Below are positions 16,448 through 23,095 of a stretch of DNA of 64,000 bases, piece by piece. The stretch lies in assembly GCA_900100595.1 (NCBI GenBank), contig FMUA01000007.1, positions 1 to 64,000 on the forward strand. The letters run 5' to 3'. Position 1 is the first letter of the stretch, and every line of letters starts with the position of its first letter. The notes below the pieces were generated by a model. It saw nothing but the letters and a program-made list of their open reading frames with translations. It was not told the DNA's origin and did not search any database. The translations under genes were made by a program, and so were the position numbers. This DNA comes from Ruminococcaceae bacterium P7 (GTDB lineage: Bacteria > Bacillota > Clostridia > Oscillospirales > Acutalibacteraceae).

Positions 16448-16543
16448 TCACATTCGGAGCGCGCAGCATGCCACAACGCAGAAGAATCCCTTTTGCATCG
16501 TACACATCATTTGACTTGCACAACAGGCTTTACGCATGGTCAT
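16448..16543 (-). CDS. Cys-rich leader peptide (31 residues)
   Basis: A short frame starts at ATG 16543 (a second ATG lies at 16537) behind AAAGGAG and ends at TGA 16448. The peptide begins MTMRKACCASQMMC and later contains FFCVVACCALRM, so six of 31 codons are Cys and five more are Met. It sits between a good promoter and an intrinsic terminator, upstream of sulfur-uptake genes. This is the arrangement of an amino-acid-responsive leader, where ribosome stalling at Cys codons (and perhaps Met) decides read-through. It is too short to be a likely functional protein. Confidence 0.7.
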   Translation of the reverse strand: MTMRKACCASQMMCTMQKGFFCVVACCALRM

Positions 16544-16573
16544 GGTGTTCTCTCCTTTCGTTTCAGTGTGTTT

Positions 16574-16602
16574 ATTATATCATGATTATTTGTATTTGTC
16601 TA
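16574..16602 (-). promoter_or_regulatory. Promoter of the ABC/oxidoreductase operon
   Basis: On the minus strand TAGACA (plus 16597-16602) and TATAAT (plus 16574-16579) are 17 bases apart. The same -35 context (ATTAGACAAA) is found at the metY promoter. A LysR-type site lies just upstream. Confidence 0.75.
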
Positions 16603-16614
16603 ATATCCTATAGG

Positions 16615-16644
16615 TATAGTTGGTAATAGATTTAACCTATAACC
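16615..16644. promoter_or_regulatory. LysR-type operator, copy 1
   Basis: A 30-bp imperfect palindrome, TATA...AATAGATTTAACCTATAACC, is centred about 63 bases upstream of the predicted start of the ABC operon, the usual place for LysR activator binding. It matches sites at 22206-22235 and 31400-31429. It overlaps the last codons of the amidohydrolase gene. Confidence 0.65.
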
Positions 16645-17411
16645 CCTAACGCGTTTTTGTACGCGATTTTTTCAAATTCCTCCGAGGTAAGAGCGAGCCT
16701 TTGAAAGGCTTTCACCTCGGTTTCGGGACTCCACAACGGGAAATCCGCGCCGAACAAAACCCTGTCAGCGCCGTAGCCGCGAATGTATTTCGTGACCTTT
16801 TCCGGCGGCAGAAACATGGTGCAGCTCGAAATATCGAGCAGGCAATCGCTGTTTTTCAGCAGCGCGAACGCCTCGTCAAACAGCGACCAGCCGCCGAGAT
16901 GCGCGGCAATGACACGGAGCTTGGGAAAATTGTCGATCACATTTTTCAGGCGGCGCGGATGGGAATAGTCAAACCGCTTGTCACCGCAGTGAACGATCAG
17001 CGTTCCTCTGCCCTGCAAATAGTCGTACACCTCAAACAGCCTTTTATCATCGGTATTGAAGCCCTGTGTGTCAGGGTGCAGCTTAACGCCCAACAAACCC
17101 GATGCAAGGATATATTCCGTTTCCGCAAGCTTTTCCGCGCAGTCGGGGTGAAGCGTGCCGAAGCCGTGAAATGCGGCGTGAGCGTTCACCTCGTCACGGA
17201 TAAAGTTGTTGATATGACGCGCTTGTTCAGGTCTGGTTGCGACGGGCAAAAGGACAAAGCCGTCAATGCCTGCCCTTCTGCCCTCCTTGAGCAATTCTTC
17301 GCTCGTACCGACACAGGCAGGCGAAATGCCGTAAAAATCGCCCGTTGCATCCGTCGCCTTTCCGGCGATTTTTTCGGGATAGATGTGCGCGTGAAAATCG
17401 ATGATCCGCAT
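16632..17411 (-). CDS. Amidohydrolase family protein (amidohydrolase 2, TIM barrel)
   Basis: This 259-residue metal-dependent hydrolase of the amidohydrolase-2 group has the N-terminal metal motif DFHAHIYPE, GVKLHPDTQGF, VHCGD, VIAAHLGGW and the C-terminal catalytic Asp in VLFGADFPLWSP. Relatives hydrolyse or decarboxylate small ring compounds and amides. It is the last gene of the methyltransferase-luxS-mccB-mccA unit, 12 bases after mccA. What it does for sulfur metabolism is unknown; release of a thiol compound from an amide or adduct is possible. Confidence 0.82.
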   Translation of the reverse strand: MRIIDFHAHIYPEKIAGKATDATGDFYGISPACVGTSEELLKEGRRAGIDGFVLLPVATRPEQARHINNFIRDEVNAHAAFHGFGTLHPDCAEKLAETEYILASGLLGVKLHPDTQGFNTDDKRLFEVYDYLQGRGTLIVHCGDKRFDYSHPRRLKNVIDNFPKLRVIAAHLGGWSLFDEAFALLKNSDCLLDISSCTMFLPPEKVTKYIRGYGADRVLFGADFPLWSPETEVKAFQRLALTSEEFEKIAYKNALGVIG

Positions 17412-17423
17412 GTTAATCGCCGC

Positions 17424-18335
17424 CTATTCGTAAAGATGTTTGGTGAAATAGCGGTCTCCGCGGTCGGGAAGAATGATGACGATATTGCCCCTTGCGCCGC
17501 TGTTGATCAGCTTCTTTGCCGCTGCCAAAGCCGCGCCCGAGGAAGAACCCGCAAAGATTCCCTCCTTTGCGGCAAGCTCTCTTGCGCCGTCGAAGGCTTC
17601 GTCATCTGTCATTTTGACAACCTTATCGACAAGCGACATATCCATGGTGTCGGCGATAAAGTCGTTGCCGATGCCCTCGATGTTGTAATCGCCATGCGCG
17701 CCGCCGCCCATCGTGGAGCCGACGGGATCGGCAAGAACTCCGGTGATATTTTCATTTTGCTCTTTCAGATACTTAACAACGCCCGAATAGGTGCCGCCGC
17801 TGCCTGCGCCAGCGACGAGGTAATCGATCTTCCCATTCAAGTCGTCATATATTTCTTTTCCTGTCGTTTCATAATGCGCCTGCGGATTCGCCTGATTTTT
17901 GAACTGCTCAAGCGTCACCGCGCCCGGAATGGAGCGGCGGATTTTCTCCGCCTTGTCCCACGCGCCGAGCATTCCGCCCTCCCGCGGCGTGTTGATGATC
18001 TCCGCGCCGAGCGCACGCAAAAGCGTTTGCTTTTCCTCGGAAAATTTAGTCGGAACGACAAAAATAATTTTATAACCCTTGTTCAGCGCGGCAAAGGCGA
18101 TGCCGAGACCGGTGTTTCCTGCTGTCGCCTCGACGATCGTGCCGCCCTTTTTCAGGATACCGCGTTTTTCAGCGTCCTCAATCATGTATTTTCCGATTCT
18201 GTCCTTAACGCTGCCGGACGGATTGTATAATTCTAATTTCGCATAAAGATTCGCTCCGTCGGGCAAATCAATGTGATTCAGCTTTACGAGCGGCGTGTTG
18301 CCGATCAGCTGCTGCATATCGCTGTAAAAAGCCAT
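17424..18335 (-). CDS. mccA: Cystathionine beta-synthase/cysteine synthase family protein (MccA-like)
   Basis: This 303-residue PLP enzyme of the beta-family (CysK/CBS) has the PLP lysine in PSGSVKDRIG, the substrate loop VEATAGNTGLG (TAGNT rather than the TSGNT of CysK) and the phosphate loop AGSGGTYSG. The TAGNT variant and its position next to an mccB-like gene match Bacillus MccA, which makes cystathionine from homocysteine and O-acetylserine. The gene is two bases from mccB. Together with LuxS and MccB it would turn homocysteine sulfur back into cysteine. A plain cysteine synthase activity cannot be excluded. Confidence 0.82.
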   Translation of the reverse strand: MAFYSDMQQLIGNTPLVKLNHIDLPDGANLYAKLELYNPSGSVKDRIGKYMIEDAEKRGILKKGGTIVEATAGNTGLGIAFAALNKGYKIIFVVPTKFSEEKQTLLRALGAEIINTPREGGMLGAWDKAEKIRRSIPGAVTLEQFKNQANPQAHYETTGKEIYDDLNGKIDYLVAGAGSGGTYSGVVKYLKEQNENITGVLADPVGSTMGGGAHGDYNIEGIGNDFIADTMDMSLVDKVVKMTDDEAFDGARELAAKEGIFAGSSSGAALAAAKKLINSGARGNIVIILPDRGDRYFTKHLYE

Positions 18336-18337
18336 AT

Positions 18338-19495
18338 TTATTCCTCGCTTTCCGCAATAGCCTGCTCCAAATCGGATAAAATATCTTCGATGCTTTCAAT
18401 GCCGATGGACAGTCTGATCAAGCCGTCGGTGATGCCGACCTTCTGACGAACCTCGTAAGGAATGGAGGCGTGCGTCATGCTTGCCGGATGGCATACAAGG
18501 CTCTCCACGCCGCCGAGACTTTCGGCAAGCGCAACAAGCTTTAACGCCTTGAAGAATTTTTTGATATTGTAGTTTTCGTAAAGCTCAAAGGAAATCATCG
18601 CGCCGCCGTTTTTCGCCTGACGCTTGTTAATTTCATAGCCCTGCGCTTTGGGCAGTCCGGGATAGTACACCTTCTTGACCGCCTTGTGGTTTTGCAGAAA
18701 TTCCGCGGCTTTTTCGGCATTTGCAACGTGTCGGTCAAGGCGCACGCCGAGGGTTTTGATTCCTCTGATGAGCAAAAAGCTGTCGAAGGGTCCGAGCACG
18801 CCGCCTGTTGAGTTCTGAATAAAGGCGAGTCTTTGCGCAAGCTCGTCATCGTTGACAACCACCAAGCCTGCAACCACGTCGCTGTGACCGCCGAGGTACT
18901 TTGTAGCGCTGTGAACGACGATATCAACGCCCAGCTCTATCGGCCTTTGCAGGTAGGGCGTCATAAAGGTATTGTCAACGATTGAGAGGAGCCCGTGCTT
19001 TTTTGCGAGAGCAGCAACCGCCGCAATGTCTGTGATCGTAAGCAGAGGATTCGCAGGACTTTCAACGAGGATCGCCTTGACATCGGAGGTGATTTTGCTC
19101 TCCAGCGCGGCTAAATCGGTGGTGTCCTCAATCGAATAGCCGATATTGAAATGATTGAACACCTTGTCGAGTACGCGGAAGGTGCCGCCGTAGACGTTGC
19201 TCGAAATCAGAACCTTATCGCCCGATTCAAACAAGCTGAGTACCGCCGTGATCGCCGCCATACCCGAGCCGAAAGCAAAGCCTGCCTTGCCGCCCTCAAG
19301 CTCCGCGATCAACGCTTCCAATGCGGCGCGGGTCGGATTTCCCGTGCGCGAATACTCCCACTTTGGCTCCTCACCCAAGCCGGTCTGCTGATAGGTCGAG
19401 GTCTGATAGATCGGAACATTGACCGCTCCTGTGAATTCATCTGTTGATATTCCGCCGTGAATCAGAGCGGATTCTATATTTTTATAATTTGCCAT
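18338..19495 (-). CDS. mccB: Cystathionine gamma-lyase/synthase family protein (MccB-like)
   Basis: This 385-residue Cys/Met-metabolism PLP enzyme has YSRTGNPTRAALEALIAELEG at the N-terminus, FGSGMAAITAVLSL, the PLP-contact Asp in SIVDNTFMTPYL and the lysine in HSATKYLGGHSD, plus SLGGVESLVCHPASMTHA near the end. With the MccA-like neighbour it is best read as cystathionine gamma-lyase (reverse transsulfuration, giving cysteine, 2-oxobutyrate and ammonia), though cystathionine gamma-synthases look much alike. Confidence 0.85.
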   Translation of the reverse strand: MANYKNIESALIHGGISTDEFTGAVNVPIYQTSTYQQTGLGEEPKWEYSRTGNPTRAALEALIAELEGGKAGFAFGSGMAAITAVLSLFESGDKVLISSNVYGGTFRVLDKVFNHFNIGYSIEDTTDLAALESKITSDVKAILVESPANPLLTITDIAAVAALAKKHGLLSIVDNTFMTPYLQRPIELGVDIVVHSATKYLGGHSDVVAGLVVVNDDELAQRLAFIQNSTGGVLGPFDSFLLIRGIKTLGVRLDRHVANAEKAAEFLQNHKAVKKVYYPGLPKAQGYEINKRQAKNGGAMISFELYENYNIKKFFKALKLVALAESLGGVESLVCHPASMTHASIPYEVRQKVGITDGLIRLSIGIESIEDILSDLEQAIAESEE

Positions 19496-19500
19496 GATGA

Positions 19501-19962
19501 TTACTCCTTATATGTTAAATCATTTTCATTCCAATTTTTCAGAACGGAGAGCATTTCTCTCGCCGTTTTCTTTGCGGCGCTCAAATCATGCTCGGCGTAG
19601 TTTCCGCACTCCGCGCGTTTGCTTCCGGGTATTTCGCCCTCAAAGTCCGCGATATATGCTAAGCTGTCGCTTACCAGACGGACAGCGCGTTCATGCGATA
19701 CGCTGTCTCTGACAAGCAGGTAAAACCCTGTGCGGCAGCCCATCGGTCCGACATACACCACATCGTCCGATACATCGCTGTTGCGCGCGTAGGTAGCGAA
19801 CAAATGCTCAATCGTGTGAAGCTCGCCGTTGCCGAGATAATCTCCGCCGTTCGGCTTTTTCATTCTGACGTCGTATGTCACAACGTCTCCGTCAACACGC
19901 GAAAGGTACATTCCTTTTTCAAGCCTGTCGTGATTGACGGTAAAGCTTGCTATCGTTTTCAT
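19501..19962 (-). CDS. luxS: S-ribosylhomocysteine lyase LuxS
   Basis: This 153-residue LuxS cleaves S-ribosylhomocysteine to homocysteine and the autoinducer-2 precursor. The metal ligands are His49 and His53 in HTIEH and Cys119 in AECGNYAEHD; the active-site Cys is in PMGCRTGFYLL. The gene overlaps the end of the methyltransferase gene and precedes mccB, which uses its product. This implies the AI-2 output is tied to cysteine supply. The SAH nucleosidase needed to make its substrate is not in the window. Confidence 0.95.
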   Translation of the reverse strand: MKTIASFTVNHDRLEKGMYLSRVDGDVVTYDVRMKKPNGGDYLGNGELHTIEHLFATYARNSDVSDDVVYVGPMGCRTGFYLLVRDSVSHERAVRLVSDSLAYIADFEGEIPGSKRAECGNYAEHDLSAAKKTAREMLSVLKNWNENDLTYKE

Positions 19963-20867
19963 GACGCACTCTCCTTGTAAGCCAAAATAAAATTGATATT
20001 CTCGAATGCAGCCATGTCGCTGCGGTTTTTGAAATATTGCATTTGAATCATTTGCGGCGTTTCATGCTCCTCGATTTCAAAGCCGTGACGTTCAAGCACC
20101 GCATATACCTCCTTGTATGAATAGCCGTGCAGCATTTTTTCACCGAGCTTTTCGGTGATATCCGCAAGCGTGTGAACACGCTCGGCGCTTTGACCGCGCA
20201 GGGTGGTTTCGTCGGGATAATCAAACACCACCTTGCTCTCTGCCTCACACAATGAGCTGATTTTTCGGATCGTCTCCTCAAAGACGGAAAGCGTTAAATA
20301 ATACGACACGCCGAGAATGGCAAAGAACGTCGGGATTTCAGGATCATAGCCCGAACTTAGCAGCCTTTCGCTCATATCGTCCTTTGAAAAATCAATCGGT
20401 ACGAAGCGGAGATTATCGGGAATGATCCATTCAAGCTCTCTGATCCTGCGCCGCTTGTACCTTCCCGTGTCAGGATGGTCAAGCTCAAACACCTCTATAT
20501 CGGGATTATCGTTGCGAAACGCAAAGGTATCCATACCTGCTCCGCAAATCACATACTGACATTTACCGTGATGCTGCGCGAACAAATTCAACTCGCGTTC
20601 CGCAAAGGCAATTCGTGAGAGCGGAATCGGGGTGATATAGCGGTTGAGGCGGTTCACAATCTTTTTTGACGCAAAGGTAAAGTTAATATCCGATTTTTCC
20701 GCGTCGAAATCATTTTGAATCAACTGACCGATTTCCTCGTACTCATCCTTGCCCATCAAATCATAGGCGAGATAATCGTCGAAAATCTTATTACTTCCGA
20801 TATTGGAATGAAAAGCACGGGCAAATGAGCACAGTTTCGCAGTAACGCTTTCCCTTGTTTCTACCAT
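19959..20867 (-). CDS. Class I SAM-dependent methyltransferase (leucine carboxyl methyltransferase type)
   Basis: This protein of about 302 residues has the LCMT-like SAM site YVICGAGMDTFAFRN followed by FELDHPDTGRYKRRRI and VPIDFSKDDMSERL. It methylates an unknown small molecule or protein and yields S-adenosylhomocysteine, which the next gene's enzyme helps recycle. The Bacillus yrrT-mtnN-mccA-mccB operon has the same logic with a different methyltransferase. Start ATG 20867 has GGAGGG eight bases upstream; an ATG at 20882 is too close to any ribosome binding site. It is preceded by a leader peptide and attenuator. Confidence 0.83.
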   Translation of the reverse strand: MVETRESVTAKLCSFARAFHSNIGSNKIFDDYLAYDLMGKDEYEEIGQLIQNDFDAEKSDINFTFASKKIVNRLNRYITPIPLSRIAFAERELNLFAQHHGKCQYVICGAGMDTFAFRNDNPDIEVFELDHPDTGRYKRRRIRELEWIIPDNLRFVPIDFSKDDMSERLLSSGYDPEIPTFFAILGVSYYLTLSVFEETIRKISSLCEAESKVVFDYPDETTLRGQSAERVHTLADITEKLGEKMLHGYSYKEVYAVLERHGFEIEEHETPQMIQMQYFKNRSDMAAFENINFILAYKESAS

Positions 20868-20897
20868 TGATTTACCCTCCATTCAGTTTTTTGGCAT

Positions 20898-20935
20898 AAA
20901 AATGCCGCCTGCGCTGCAAGATGCAGACAGACGGC
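20898..20935 (-). terminator. Attenuator terminator between cysK leader and methyltransferase
   Basis: On the minus strand 20904-20935 folds into a long hairpin (GCCG, CTG, CTGCA pairing with TGCAG, CAG, CGGC) followed by ATTTTTA. Its 3' arm is also complementary to the GCCTGCTG that encodes the Cys run of the leader, so alternative folds are possible. Confidence 0.75.
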
Positions 20936-20962
20936 TCAGGTTGGAAAACAAATTTATCTTCA

Positions 20963-21097
20963 TCAAATCCCATGACTGCCGCCTGTGTTTACACAACACA
21001 TACAGCAGGCGAAGAAGGGCGCAGCAATGCCGCCGAAACCAATCGCGCTGACCTCGGCAAAAACAATATTGAACTTTGCATTGCTGTTGATAATCAT
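20963..21097 (-). CDS. Leader peptide with clustered Cys codons (44 residues)
   Basis: The frame starts at ATG 21097 behind AGAGGT, 12 bases after the cysK stop, and ends at TGA 20963. Near its end it reads FFACCMCCVNTGG: four Cys in five codons (TGC TGT ATG TGT TGT). The Cys codons lie in the 5' arm of a strong hairpin (GCCTG...TGTGTT with AACACAGGC), and the attenuator terminator follows at 20935. This fits a cysteine-sensing attenuator that sets how much of the cysK transcript continues into the SAM-recycling genes. Confidence 0.7.
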   Translation of the reverse strand: MIINSNAKFNIVFAEVSAIGFGGIAAPFFACCMCCVNTGGSHGI

Positions 21098-21109
21098 TTT
21101 ACTTACCTC

Positions 21110-22033
21110 TTATTCTGAAAACATGGGAGTTGAAAGATATCTTTCTCCCGTGTCGGGCAAAATTGCCACGATGATTTTTCCTTTATTCCCGGGACGCTTT
21201 GCCAATTGAGTTGCAGCCCAAACAGCCGCTCCCGATGAAATTCCGACAAGTAAGCCCTCATGCTTCGCAAGTGTCCTGCCTGTCGCGAATGCGTCCTCGT
21301 TCGTCACCTTAATGACTTCATCATATACTTCGGTGTTGAGCGTTTCGGGAACAAATCCCGCGCCGATTCCCTGAATCTTATGCGGTCCGGGCTTTTCTCC
21401 CGACAAGACAGGAGAGCCGGACGGCTCAACGGCGACGACCTGAATATTTGGGTTCTTATTCTTAAGATATTCGCCCACGCCCGAAACGGTTCCTCCCGTA
21501 CCGACGCCCGCGACAAGAATATCAACCTTTCCGTCGGTGTCATCCCAAATCTCGGGGCCGGTTGTGTCATAATGCGCCTTGGGGTTGGCGTTGTTCGTGA
21601 ACTGGCTCGGAATAAAGCTGTGCGCGTTTTCTGCCGCGATCTCCTGCGCTTTCTGAATAGCTCCTTTCATTCCCTTAACGCCCTCTGTCAGAACAACCTT
21701 CGCGCCGTATGCCTTTAAAAGATTTCTGCGCTCAACGCTCATGGTTTCGGGCATGGTAATAATGATCTGATAGCCTCTCGCGGCGGCTACGGCGGCAAGA
21801 CCGATGCCCGTGTTGCCGCTGGTAGGCTCCACGATGACGGAATCCGGCTTCAAGATACCCTTAGCCTCCGCGTCGTCGATCATCGCTTTGGCGATCCTGT
21901 CCTTGACGCTTCCGGCGGGATTAAAATATTCAAGCTTGCCGAATACGGTCGCTCCTGTGTCTTTCTCTATACTTTCAAGCTTCAAAAGCGGTGTGTTGCC
22001 GATCAAGTCGGTAATTTTCTTATATATTCTCAT
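21110..22033 (-). CDS. cysK: Cysteine synthase (O-acetylserine sulfhydrylase)
   Basis: This 307-residue PLP enzyme makes cysteine from O-acetylserine and sulfide. The lysine is in [10 protein letters not shown], the substrate loop is [10 protein letters not shown], the phosphate loop is [12 protein letters not shown], and the C-terminus is [11 protein letters not shown]. The gene has a sigma-A promoter at 22160-22188, an Rrf2-type palindrome just downstream of the -10, a LysR-type site upstream of the -35 and a 9-residue leader ending in Cys. It is very similar to the second cysK at 33216 and may be its recent duplicate. Confidence 0.93.
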   Translation of the reverse strand: MRIYKKITDLIGNTPLLKLESIEKDTGATVFGKLEYFNPAGSVKDRIAKAMIDDAEAKGILKPDSVIVEPTSGNTGIGLAAVAAARGYQIIITMPETMSVERRNLLKAYGAKVVLTEGVKGMKGAIQKAQEIAAENAHSFIPSQFTNNANPKAHYDTTGPEIWDDTDGKVDILVAGVGTGGTVSGVGEYLKNKNPNIQVVAVEPSGSPVLSGEKPGPHKIQGIGAGFVPETLNTEVYDEVIKVTNEDAFATGRTLAKHEGLLVGISSGAAVWAATQLAKRPGNKGKIIVAILPDTGERYLSTPMFSE

Positions 22034-22074
22034 AATACGATACTCCCTTTGAAATTAGTAGATTTACAGCAGAG

Positions 22075-22104
22075 TCAACATCGCTGAATGATGAAAAAGT
22101 TCAT
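22075..22104 (-). CDS. Nine-residue leader peptide ending in Cys (MNFFIIQRC)
   Basis: ATG 22104 follows AGAGG at a normal distance; the frame ends ...CGA TGT TGA at 22075. It lies in the 5' UTR of cysK, 42 bases before its start codon. There is no clear terminator between them, so if it is regulatory it would act on translation or on a weak hairpin (CAGC with GCTG) overlapping its stop. Small size keeps confidence low. Confidence 0.45.
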   Translation of the reverse strand: MNFFIIQRC

Positions 22105-22126
22105 AATCATTCCTCTAATTCGTAAT

Positions 22127-22145
22127 ACCTATATACTTAGTAGGT
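22127..22145. promoter_or_regulatory. Rrf2-type operator in the cysK promoter
   Basis: A 19-bp inverted repeat ACCTA-N9-TAGGT lies right after the -10 element, where a bound repressor would block transcription. Similar CCTA...TAGG sites occur at 29555, 34709 and 34757. Confidence 0.5.
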
Positions 22146-22159
22146 TTGTTCTGCAACAT

Positions 22160-22188
22160 ATTATCTCACATTTCACTTCATTTGTCAA
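22160..22188 (-). promoter_or_regulatory. cysK promoter
   Basis: On the minus strand TTGACA (plus 22183-22188) and GATAAT (plus 22160-22165) are 17 bases apart. Confidence 0.75.
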
Positions 22189-22205
22189 GGCGTTTTTACC
22201 ACATC

Positions 22206-22235
22206 GGTTATAGATTATTTCTATTGCCGGATATA
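22206..22235. promoter_or_regulatory. LysR-type operator, copy 2 (inverted)
   Basis: The plus strand reads GGTTATAGATTATTTCTATT and continues to GGATATA, matching about 23 of 30 positions of the metY site. Relative to its promoter it is inverted compared with the other two copies, which is tolerable for a near-palindrome. It overlaps the 3' end of the truncated thiF frame and supplies its stop codon. Confidence 0.55.
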
Positions 22236-22411
22236 GAAAACGCCGGGTGTTTTTCTAAAACACTCGGCTGACCTATGCCCGACCGCGCAAGCGCCTCAAC
22301 GGTGTATCCGCCGACTCCGCCGATACCGAAAACAGCTACCCTTGCCTCGGCAAGACGCTGCATTGCTTCCTCTCCAAAAACAAGCTGTGTTCTCGAAAAT
22401 TGATTTAGCAT
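22208..22411 (-). pseudogene. Truncated ThiF/MoeB/TcdA-like E1 protein
   Basis: The first 47 residues match the start of an E1-like adenylyltransferase: FSRTQLVFGEEAMQRL and the nucleotide-binding VAVFGIGGVGGYTVEALARSGIG. The next 20 residues are unrelated and are encoded by a terminator and the cysK upstream region. Full-length relatives have 200-250 residues and a catalytic Cys, all missing here. It overlaps the ThiS-like gene by 7 bases. The 3' end was probably deleted when the cysK regulatory region was joined. It could survive as a small peptide but not as an E1 enzyme. Confidence 0.75.
22236..22267 (-). terminator. Terminator inside the truncated thiF frame
   Basis: On the minus strand CCGAGTGTTTT-AGA-AAAACACCCGG (22243-22267) is followed by CGTTTTCTAT. 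It closes the gshA-to-thiS transcription unit just before the cysK promoter. Confidence 0.65.
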
Positions 22412-22611
22412 TCTTCTTCTCCCGAATAGATGAATTCAACCGTATCGCCATCTTGAAGCACCATGTCCTCAAAGCCGCCGTCAAGCAATATCTCTTTCCT
22501 TGTAACGATTGAAACATAGCGCGGTCTGACGGTCGTTTCGCTGCCTATCAGCTGTGCGGCAGTCAGTCCGTCGGTCAATTCTTTTCTTTTTCCCGAAACA
22601 ATAATCTTCAT
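22405..22611 (-). CDS. ThiS/MoaD-like ubiquitin-fold sulfur carrier without terminal Gly-Gly
   Basis: This 68-residue beta-grasp protein resembles ThiS: MKIIVSGKRKEL, the RYVSIVTRKEILLDGGFEDMVLQ core split over residues 30-52, and LQDGDTVEFIYSG near the end. ThiS ends in Gly-Gly for adenylation and thiocarboxylate formation; this protein ends SGEEEC. Either it is processed, or the terminal Cys carries the sulfur, or the protein has another role. It follows two small genes and a HydE-like radical SAM gene and overlaps the truncated E1 gene. Confidence 0.72.
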   Translation of the reverse strand: MKIIVSGKRKELTDGLTAAQLIGSETTVRPRYVSIVTRKEILLDGGFEDMVLQDGDTVEFIYSGEEEC

Positions 22612-22631
22612 AAAACATACTCCGTATTTGA

Positions 22632-22847
22632 TTATCTTACAAACGGTGCGGTATATTCCGCGTTGATTTCCGCGATTTCCTTTTCACCGTCGATATACGG
22701 CTGATACAGCGTTTCAATCCTTCCGCCGCCCCGGTTGTCGCAGCCGGAGCAGAATTCACATTCGGCTCCGCAGCTTCCCCATAAAGCCTGCTTTACGATT
22801 TGTTCGCGTTCTTCACGCGTTGTATCCTTAATCAAAATGGATTTCAT
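22632..22847 (-). CDS. Small Cys-rich protein, 71 residues
   Basis: This protein has a basic, charged start (ILIKDTTREEREQIVKQAL), a compact Cys cluster WGSCGAECEFCSGCDNRGGG (residues about 23-42; four Cys in CxxxCxxCxxC spacing) and a Tyr/Glu-rich tail. The cluster could bind an iron-sulfur centre or zinc. I do not know a named family. It lies 20 bases upstream of the ThiS-like gene and 11 bases after a 77-residue gene. A role as a metal- or sulfur-handling partner of the HydE-like enzyme is a reasonable guess. Confidence 0.7.
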   Translation of the reverse strand: MKSILIKDTTREEREQIVKQALWGSCGAECEFCSGCDNRGGGRIETLYQPYIDGEKEIAEINAEYTAPFVR

Positions 22848-22858
22848 AGCGTTTCTCC

Positions 22859-23092
22859 CTAAATTCCTTTCGGTATGATCAATACGCCGGTTCTGTCATC
22901 CGAAATCAGCGCACTCAGATTTTTATTGTCAAGAAAGCCGGTCAGAAATGTTAAATAATCCTTGTCAATGATTTGCCCGTCCGTAGAAAGATACTGTGAC
23001 GAGCATTGATCATGCAAATGAAGCGCAACGCCATAGCGGTCGCGGCTTTGATCTCTCAAATCAATAAATTCCTGTATTGATAAAGCTTTCAT
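22859..23092 (-). CDS. Hypothetical protein, 77 residues
   Basis: A soluble 77-residue protein (SIQEFIDLRDQSRDRYGVALHL near the start) with no family I recognise. It starts three bases after the HydE-like gene's stop and is followed closely by the Cys-rich protein, so it belongs to the same unit. A His-Asp-Gln-Cys stretch (HLHDQCSSQYL) is the only striking feature. Confidence 0.65.
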   Translation of the reverse strand: MKALSIQEFIDLRDQSRDRYGVALHLHDQCSSQYLSTDGQIIDKDYLTFLTGFLDNKNLSALISDDRTGVLIIPKGI

Positions 23093-23095
23093 TTC

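Noticed and set aside
16701..18230. Open frame of 509 codons on the plus strand
   Set aside because: Shadow of the amidohydrolase and mccA genes; no ribosome binding site and no recognisable domain.
20882..22104. SAM or T-box riboswitch upstream of the sulfur genes
   Set aside because: I could not find the conserved SAM-I core or T-box sequence; short Cys-rich frames with hairpins explain the leaders better.
22208..22411. Complete ThiF-like gene
   Set aside because: Only the first 47 residues match; the rest is terminator and promoter sequence and the catalytic part is missing.
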